A stretch of DNA of 64,000 bases from Christiangramia sp. (GTDB lineage: Bacteria > Bacteroidota > Bacteroidia > Flavobacteriales > Flavobacteriaceae). Location of the stretch: positions 1-64,000 of the forward strand of contig NZ_JAPYPC010000022.1 in assembly GCF_029937855.1 (NCBI RefSeq), written 5' to 3'. Shown piece after piece: positions 51,249 through 58,383 of this stretch. Made by a program: the position numbers and the translations under genes. A model generated the notes under the pieces. It saw nothing but the letters and a program-made list of their open reading frames with translations. It did not search any database and had not been told where the DNA came from. Within the stretch, counting starts at the first letter, position 1. Every line of letters starts with the position of its first letter.

Positions 51249-51914
51249 ATGCTAAAATTAGAACACATTTATAAATGGGTTTCAGCCGGCGGGAGAAGAA
51301 TTTTTCTACTGAACGACCTAAGTCTGAAGGTTGAAAAAGGAGAGTTTCTTTCTGTGATGGGTCCTTCTGGATCTGGAAAATCAACTTTATTGAACATAAT
51401 TGCCATGCTGGACGAATTCCAGGAAGGAGAATATTATTTCGAAGAGGAGGCTATTCATCAATTGAAATCGAAAAAGCGAACAGAGATTTTTAACCAAAAT
51501 ATTGGCTTTATTTTCCAGGCATATCATTTACTGGATGATCTCACTGTCTATGAAAATATTGAAACTCCCCTACTTTATAAAAATGTAAAGAGTTCAGAAA
51601 GGAAGGCCCTCGTGGGAGATATTCTGGATCGTTTTAACATTGTAGGTAAGAAGGATCTTTTCCCACATCAGCTAAGTGGGGGACAGCAGCAACTGGTAGG
51701 AATAGCCAGGGCGCTAATAATAAAGCCAAAACTCATTCTTGCCGATGAACCTACCGGAAATTTAAATTCTAAGCAAAGCGACGAGATCATGCAACTATTT
51801 CAAGATCTAAATAAAGAAGGGGTTACGATCATCCAGGCAACCCATTCTGAAAGTAATGCCAAATATGGTTCCAGAACTATACACCTATTAGACGGAAGCG
51901 TCTCCAAAAAATAA
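51249..51914 (+). CDS. MacB/LolD-type ABC ATPase 2 (variant motifs)
   Basis: GPSGSGKST, LSGGQQQLVGIARA, LADEPTGNLNSKQ, ATHS. Confidence 0.93.
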   Translation: MLKLEHIYKWVSAGGRRIFLLNDLSLKVEKGEFLSVMGPSGSGKSTLLNIIAMLDEFQEGEYYFEEEAIHQLKSKKRTEIFNQNIGFIFQAYHLLDDLTVYENIETPLLYKNVKSSERKALVGDILDRFNIVGKKDLFPHQLSGGQQQLVGIARALIIKPKLILADEPTGNLNSKQSDEIMQLFQDLNKEGVTIIQATHSESNAKYGSRTIHLLDGSVSKK

Positions 51915-51924
51915 ACTTATCATT

Positions 51925-53331
51925 TTGAAAAAATTCATCATTCTATTTATTATCATCACCCACGGAATCTATGCTCAGAATTCTTCTGAAAAAGCATTAT
52001 CACTAGAAGAATGTATTCAGATCGCATTGGAAAATAATATTGATCTGGAAAGATCTAAACTGCGATCAGAAACAGAGGAACTCAATTTCCGTGGAACCAA
52101 ATCTGATGTTCTACCTGCCATAAACGCTAGTTATAGTTACGCAGTAACTAAAGGGCGGAGTATTGATCCCTTCACCAATGATGTAATAGATCAACAATTT
52201 AATTATAGTAATGCCGGTTTGCGATTGAATACACAAATTTTTAATGGATTTGAATTAAGGAATAGTATCCAGCGGGACCGTTTCAATATGCAAGCCGCAG
52301 AGGCGGAAAAAGAAGCCGTCAGGCAGCAATTGGTACTGGACGTTACACTTGCATATTTTCAGATTTTAAATAATCGAGACCTCCTCAGGATTACAAAGTT
52401 AAGACTAAAAAGTACCGAACAGCAAATGGAAAGGATCAAAAGCCTGTATGATGAAGGAGAAGGGAATCCTGCTGATTATAGTGATATCAAAGGACAACTA
52501 GGTAGCGATATGTCCGCTGTAATAGCTACAGAAAATCAACTAAAGCAGTCAAAACTCAATCTCGCCCTACTAATAAATTTAGATTCTAAAATTAACATCG
52601 AGGAGTTCCACGTATTGCCAGAAATGCAGGAATATGCTTTATCTGCGGAAGAAATTTATTCCGAGTCACTGGAAAATCTGGAAGTTTTTGAGGGACAGCG
52701 ATTACGAATAAATGCTGCAGAAGAAGATGTAGCGGTAGCGCGATCTTTATTTTCCCCGCAAATTTCCCTTTTTGCCCAGCTTAACACTAATTATTCAAGC
52801 CTGGCCAGCTTATTAAATGAAACCGGAACCCAGATCGTAGAAACCGGACAGTTTATTAGTATTGACGGTATTAATTATGCCGTTCAGACCAACCAGAGCC
52901 AGTTCTCCCAGCAGGATATCCCTTATTTCGATCAGCTCAATAATAACCTCAGCAGTGTTGCAGGCATTAGTGTGGATATCCCGATTTTCAATGGATTCAG
53001 AGCAAAGAGACAGGTAGCCTTAAAGAAGATCCAGCTGGATGATGAGCGACTTCAATTGGAAAATACAAAGAATGAATATTTACAAGCGATTAAACAGGCG
53101 CTTTCTGATATGAATACGGCTTACGAGGATTATTTTTTACTCCAGGAACAGGTTGCAGCTTATGAAGAATCCTACGAGATAAACGAAATCAGGTTTCAAA
53201 ACGGTGTTTCTAATCTTGTTGCATACATCATAAGCAAAAATAATCTGGATCGTTCAAGAATCAATCTTGCAAATGCTAAATACGAATATTTAATTCGTAC
53301 AAAGATTCTTGATTATTACCGGGGGCTTTAA
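51925..53331 (+). CDS. TolC-family outer membrane efflux protein
   Basis: Signal peptide; LSLEECIQIALENNIDL; coiled-coil repeat typical of OEP family. Confidence 0.92.
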   Translation: MKKFIILFIIITHGIYAQNSSEKALSLEECIQIALENNIDLERSKLRSETEELNFRGTKSDVLPAINASYSYAVTKGRSIDPFTNDVIDQQFNYSNAGLRLNTQIFNGFELRNSIQRDRFNMQAAEAEKEAVRQQLVLDVTLAYFQILNNRDLLRITKLRLKSTEQQMERIKSLYDEGEGNPADYSDIKGQLGSDMSAVIATENQLKQSKLNLALLINLDSKINIEEFHVLPEMQEYALSAEEIYSESLENLEVFEGQRLRINAAEEDVAVARSLFSPQISLFAQLNTNYSSLASLLNETGTQIVETGQFISIDGINYAVQTNQSQFSQQDIPYFDQLNNNLSSVAGISVDIPIFNGFRAKRQVALKKIQLDDERLQLENTKNEYLQAIKQALSDMNTAYEDYFLLQEQVAAYEESYEINEIRFQNGVSNLVAYIISKNNLDRSRINLANAKYEYLIRTKILDYYRGL

Positions 53332-54482
53332 TTTACTTCAATCCATAGTAGTGGATGTTCACTTGCCTGCTGTCTTTTTTCCTTTAATGTTGGATACACC
53401 ACCCATTGCGAGGGAAAACCTGCCCAAATGCCCCTGCGATTAATTCCGGCACTTTGCACACGCTTAAACAATTTCGGAGACATAAGTATGTAATCTTGTT
53501 GTCGCATATTAATACCTTTTCGATAAGCACCCAATCGATGGTATTCGGTTTTAGATTTATCCATAGGGCTCTGAAAATTGGGATGGCGACAAAGATCTTT
53601 TAAATCGGTTTCCTGTAAAATAGGGGCCAGCGAATAGCAATAGGCAGGGGCATGAAAAGTGCCCATTACCAAGATATTTTCAATTCCTCTTTTACGAACA
53701 GCTTGGTATAATTCGGTGATTCTTTTACTTTGTTTCAAACGTTGTTCATCTGCCTTCTCCTTATCCTCATTAGCATCCTGCAATTGAGCAGACAAAATCC
53801 ACAACCGCTCCTTTCCCGGCAAAATGATTTCATATGAAAGGCAATTCCGTTTGAAAATCAACTCTCCATATTCATCCTTATCTTCGGTAAACAGGCAAAG
53901 ATTTTCTATTTTGTATCCTTTTTTTAGCAAAAGCCCCTGCTCTACTCCTTTGAGATCATTTCCCGGCACGACCACAATACTCTGATAATTTAAATTCGGG
54001 TATTCCGGCAATATCCTTTTATTTAGACGCATCAAACTCTCCCTATCTTCAATTTCCTGTAACAGAAGTATATCAGCCCTTGTCTCTGCAAGCAGTCGAG
54101 CTTTATGAACAATGGACATTGGATCAAGAGCTCTGTTCATCAGCTCCACCCATCCATTCCACCTATTTGCCGATGTGGCTTTTTCTGAAACCGGATACTC
54201 ATAACCTCGCGCATACACCGAAGCTCCTCGGCTACGTAAAAGGGCATATCTGTTATTGTCCATTTTATCAAAACTTAGAAGGAATGAGAGTTCCTGCATA
54301 CGATCCAGATCACTAGTATTTTTAAAACGTTTGTTTACTAATCGATCCATCTCCGAGATCCAATTCAGTACACACCGGTTTGTCGGTTTCTCCAGCAGAC
54401 TTCGGTGCCGGAAAAATAAATTCTGAATATTTAAAAATGCTATTTTCATACTATTTTCTTTTATCAATGCTATCGGGTTCAA
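53328..54482 (-). CDS. Endonuclease/exonuclease/phosphatase-fold protein, catalytic motifs degenerate
   Basis: MKIAFLNIQNLF (likely true start near 54449) and LLLQEIED retained; GDFN replaced by GTFH. Confidence 0.65.
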   Translation of the reverse strand: MNPIALIKENSMKIAFLNIQNLFFRHRSLLEKPTNRCVLNWISEMDRLVNKRFKNTSDLDRMQELSFLLSFDKMDNNRYALLRSRGASVYARGYEYPVSEKATSANRWNGWVELMNRALDPMSIVHKARLLAETRADILLLQEIEDRESLMRLNKRILPEYPNLNYQSIVVVPGNDLKGVEQGLLLKKGYKIENLCLFTEDKDEYGELIFKRNCLSYEIILPGKERLWILSAQLQDANEDKEKADEQRLKQSKRITELYQAVRKRGIENILVMGTFHAPAYCYSLAPILQETDLKDLCRHPNFQSPMDKSKTEYHRLGAYRKGINMRQQDYILMSPKLFKRVQSAGINRRGIWAGFPSQWVVYPTLKEKRQQASEHPLLWIEVN

Positions 54483-55107
54483 AAGCCACTAAATTGAAAA
54501 GTTGCCGCATTCGGCTCCGCACCCTTGAGCCGTACTTTTCTTCCAGTTCTTCAGCATTTAGATTTGTGGTAACATGGGTTTTTACTTTATGTTCTAGAAA
54601 CAATTCGTACCGGGAAAGCATAATCTCACCTATCACATTACAATCCTTGCCATAATATTTTCCTAAAGGTTCTACCCCCATGTCATCAAAACACAGAAAA
54701 CTGTTACTCCCATAATCTTCAATGATTTTATATCCGATATGATTAAATCCGAAAACAATATTCCTACAGGGAATTACCTCATAGCTCCTTTGGTGCGGCA
54801 CCAGGTAGCGGAGTAGCTTCATCAGGCTGGTTTTACCACAACCTACAGGACCGCTTAACAGCAAGCCTTTATCCGGATTAAGCTTATATTTTCCGCAGTT
54901 CTTGGGATCACGGATGAAATAATTACAGAGCCGATGTATTAAGCCATGGTCTTCCGGGTAAATTCTGAACTGCTGTCCGAATAATAACTTGCCTTTCGCC
55001 TCCAGATATATCAGTATTTTTTTGAAATCATAGATCATTTCTTCACCGTTATAATTTCCCAGGCTGTATTCCATACCGCCTTCCTTGATTTTAGAGGGGT
55101 TGATCAT
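54451..55107 (-). CDS. DnaC/IstB-like ATPase
   Basis: Walker A LLSGPVGCGKTSLMKLL; SFLCFDDMGVEPLG; THVTTNL. Confidence 0.75.
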   Translation of the reverse strand: MINPSKIKEGGMEYSLGNYNGEEMIYDFKKILIYLEAKGKLLFGQQFRIYPEDHGLIHRLCNYFIRDPKNCGKYKLNPDKGLLLSGPVGCGKTSLMKLLRYLVPHQRSYEVIPCRNIVFGFNHIGYKIIEDYGSNSFLCFDDMGVEPLGKYYGKDCNVIGEIMLSRYELFLEHKVKTHVTTNLNAEELEEKYGSRVRSRMRQLFNLVAFEPDSIDKRK

Positions 55108-55855
55108 ATCTCTTGATTTTTTTGGTTTTTAGATTATCTTGATATCCAACATCCTCCTCAACTGGTTTTTTAAAAGCACGTCCCATCCAGGATATAGCTA
55201 TAGCTTGCCAGTCCCGAATTTTCTGTCCGTTGCTCGTCTTCCAGTGCTGATCCTGGTAATACTCAAAAAATCTTTTTCCTTCATCAGCAGAAAAACCTTT
55301 TTCTTTAAAAAACTTTACAACAGCCTCCTTGCCATTTGGCAGTTTATTATTGTTTACCTGTTTATTACTGTTTAAGGGAGATACTGGAACTGGTTCAGTA
55401 CTTGTCTCCTCCTGGCCCACTACTTGTCCATTACTCATATCATGCTTATCCTCTACTTGATCGCTACTTGTACCAGTCTTGTTTTTAACTCCTCCAATAC
55501 TAGTATTAAACTCGTCTTCTAACTGTTCCAATCTTGGATCATAGTCTGCCCCATTGGGCAGGGTAGTTTTAAAAACGACCATGCTCACTTTACTGCTCTT
55601 ATATGGGTTCTTGGTAGGGAAATAATGAATGTAACCCCACTCATTGAGCTGAACCAGACAGCCATGATAACTGCTTTTTGAAGCTATTTTTGAAACCCGC
55701 ATGATATCGTTACGATTTATAAAAAATTCACTGGCGAACCGGCTAAAATTCCATTCCTGGAACAAGGCCATATATAAGCTGATATGGGTGGCATTGAGAC
55801 GGTCATCATCATAGAATTTTTCGTAGACTGCGTTAAGTAGTTTGATATAATTCAT
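55091..55855 (-). CDS. Replication-initiator/DnaD-like or winged-helix plasmid-type protein
   Basis: N-terminal LNATHISLYMALFQEWN...SKSSYHGCLVQLNEWGYIHYF wHTH pattern; overlaps DnaC-like ORF. Confidence 0.5.
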   Translation of the reverse strand: MNYIKLLNAVYEKFYDDDRLNATHISLYMALFQEWNFSRFASEFFINRNDIMRVSKIASKSSYHGCLVQLNEWGYIHYFPTKNPYKSSKVSMVVFKTTLPNGADYDPRLEQLEDEFNTSIGGVKNKTGTSSDQVEDKHDMSNGQVVGQEETSTEPVPVSPLNSNKQVNNNKLPNGKEAVVKFFKEKGFSADEGKRFFEYYQDQHWKTSNGQKIRDWQAIAISWMGRAFKKPVEEDVGYQDNLKTKKIKRYDQPL

Positions 55856-55858
55856 CTT

Positions 55859-56140
55859 CTAAAAATTATTGTTGATCTTGTTATTGGTAAGTATCTCTTG
55901 AATATCCAAGGCATCGTAGTAGATAATCCCGCCCATCTTAGTAAATGGTAAAGTTCCATTCACCCGAAAATTCTGGAGAGTACCGGGTGAGATTTTAAGC
56001 ATTTCCATAACTTCGGTGGACTTTAGCCATTTTTTGGCTATGACTCCTTTTTGCTGCTTTTTGAACAATTCTTTAATTTCTGAAAGCAATTCTTTTTTGA
56101 AGGCTTTCAGGTCTTCGGTGGTAATAATACTTGCTGGCAT
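55859..56140 (-). CDS. Helix-turn-helix (MerR/excisionase-like) DNA-binding protein
   Basis: WLKSTEVMEMLKISPGTLQNFRVNGTLPFTKMGGIIYYD. Confidence 0.8.
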   Translation of the reverse strand: MPASIITTEDLKAFKKELLSEIKELFKKQQKGVIAKKWLKSTEVMEMLKISPGTLQNFRVNGTLPFTKMGGIIYYDALDIQEILTNNKINNNF

Positions 56141-56156
56141 AATAAAACGTTTTTAA

Positions 56157-56197
56157 AAATCCCACCACAGGTGATACATTTTAAAGCAGTGGGATTT
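56157..56197. promoter_or_regulatory. Inverted repeat in the leader of the HTH gene
   Basis: AAATCCCAC...GTGGGATTT, 9-bp perfect arms. Confidence 0.4.
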
Positions 56198-57007
56198 AAG
56201 TTGAATTGATTTTCGTTTTACAAATTTGCCATGGATTGGGGGTATTCTTTCCCAATACGGATCGGACTACGAAGAATTTTAACAATATAAAATTTGAAGG
56301 CAGATACTATGAAATAACATAGTAATCAACAGAGAAACCACGAAGAATTATCATTCAAAGGAAGGAGAACAGTATAATTGAAAAATCGTAGTCAGGTACG
56401 TATACCGAAAAAATAAGTTTTAGGAAAATTTGAAAAGAATAAGAAAGCAAGAATATAATAATTTTTTAAATCTGTTTAACAGATTACTATAATAATTTTA
56501 CTGTGGAATTTTTTACTTTTATTTTGTAATACTTTGGATTATTATAAAATAAATCGATCTTATATACCTACCTTAGAGCGATATATTATTTTTCTTCCTT
56601 TTAATTCCTAGCAAAAAATCGCCCCCCGGCTTTTTTATTTTTCGAAGTCAGTTATTGAAAATAATTCACCATAAAATAAGCTTTATAACTATTAATTATA
56701 AGCCTACTATTTCTTATCTTACTAAATTTTTTGGGAATGTTGATGATGTTTTAGGAGGTGGATTTGCAATTATCGCTGTTATAGTGTTGATTTTATTTTA
56801 TAAAACCTTCAAATAATGACTTCTTGCTTTTATTCCTATAAAATGAAATAATATTCATCGCTGGATTATTTCCTTCGCTATCTCCTAGGCCTGTAATAAT
56901 TTATATGGGTACGATAATAAAAACGCTTAAATTCACTTTTTCTGAAAATGGCATTTCTCAATTATTGGTCAACCCCATACTATGTTTTAAGAATTGTAAC
57001 ACCTTCT

Positions 57008-57184
57008 TTAAAAATCTATACAGGATTCCTTTTTCTCTTTCCGGCTTTTAAGAATTTCTAATTCTTTCATCTCCCTATCGATAGTTTCCTGATAGGTTTT
57101 ATTCTGCTTTAGCATTTTCCACCATAGAATAACTGCTATGATAACTACAATCGTCCCCACTATATAATATATCCATAATATCAT
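57008..57184 (-). CDS. Small single-pass membrane protein, 58 aa (below the ORF-track cutoff)
   Basis: MILWIYYIVGTIVVIIAVILWWKMLKQNKTYQETIDREMKELEILKSRKEKKESCIDF*: one TM helix then charged coiled-coil-like tail. Confidence 0.5.
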   Translation of the reverse strand: MILWIYYIVGTIVVIIAVILWWKMLKQNKTYQETIDREMKELEILKSRKEKKESCIDF

Positions 57185-57454
57185 GCCAATCCATTTTATT
57201 TCATCAAGGTGGATACCTCTTAAAGTTTCTTATTTTTTTCTTAAATATTCCAAGAGAACCTATTTTATGTTAAAAACAGAATAGTAAAAATAACCTAACC
57301 TGGGCATAAGTTTTAACTATATAAAACTAGTAATTAACACTTTACACAACTATAATTGAAAATCATAAGTCGTATATTCTCTAATCCTTCTTCGCATTTT
57401 CCTTCTATATAAAAAAATATATTCTAAGTTAGAACACCTCTAGAAGGTCAATAA

Positions 57455-58339
57455 TTAAACCTCATCATCACGAAGCATTTTCTGTTCCAACTGTTGGGAT
57501 AACTCGTTAAGATATTTAAGACGATTGCCTTTGCGAGCTTTGATTTCAGAATAAGTTTTATAAATATTATCGAGTTTGATATTGAAAAAATCCTCGAAAG
57601 AAGTGCCAATAGTTTGAAGATCTATAGCTCCATGGTTAAGGTCTCCAGTTGCATAAATGGCATAGATAAGTTCGACAAGGGCTGTTTTCGACCCAGACCA
57701 TAGCAATACCTTATGCTGTTTCTCGGAATACAGCGAGGCATTACCGGGCTGCAGTTCCTGCAAGCACTCCCGGATGTAATGGATGAAGCGATATAATGCC
57801 TGCACTTTAGCCCATAACATATCATGTGAGGTTGCAAATTCTGGGTACTGGTAATAATTTATCGTTGGGGTAAAGGGGAAGTTATCCCTAAAATTTCGGG
57901 AAAAAAACTGGTGGTCCAGGTAATTATGGTTTTGTTCCATATAATGTACAAAGTCATTATTCTGAGCAAAAAACTTATTGACCTTTTTAATCTCCTTTTC
58001 CAGAAAGCGTATTTTATGACATGCCCCTGCTTTTGGGATGGTAAGCTCACAGGTGCGTACCTCTGTAAAGTAAATAAGATAGCTCATGGGAAATGGTTTG
58101 ATATTTCTAAAAAAATCAATCTCCGAAGGAGTATCTTCAAAATCCTCTTTTTCTACCCTATATTGTAATTGTGAAAGCACCTCATTACATAAGCGAATTC
58201 CTGCCTCAGATTTTTTCAAATGGGAATCACCGGATTTGATAATCCGGTCCAGTTCTTCTGAAAATAAAGTCATTGCCTCCTCAAACATTAGGTTAGTATT
58301 TATGGAAAACAGATAATAACGTTGCTGAGCGTTCTTCAA
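57455..58339 (-). CDS. rteC: RteC-domain regulator
   Basis: 294 aa; WSGSKTALVELIYAIYATGDLNHGAIDLQTIGTSFEDFFNIKLDNIYKTYSEIKARKGNRLKYL resembles RteC C-terminus. Confidence 0.85.
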   Translation of the reverse strand: MKNAQQRYYLFSINTNLMFEEAMTLFSEELDRIIKSGDSHLKKSEAGIRLCNEVLSQLQYRVEKEDFEDTPSEIDFFRNIKPFPMSYLIYFTEVRTCELTIPKAGACHKIRFLEKEIKKVNKFFAQNNDFVHYMEQNHNYLDHQFFSRNFRDNFPFTPTINYYQYPEFATSHDMLWAKVQALYRFIHYIRECLQELQPGNASLYSEKQHKVLLWSGSKTALVELIYAIYATGDLNHGAIDLQTIGTSFEDFFNIKLDNIYKTYSEIKARKGNRLKYLNELSQQLEQKMLRDDEV

Positions 58340-58383
58340 TATCGCTTTAAGTTGTAGGGAATAATTATTTGGTTGGTTTTTTA

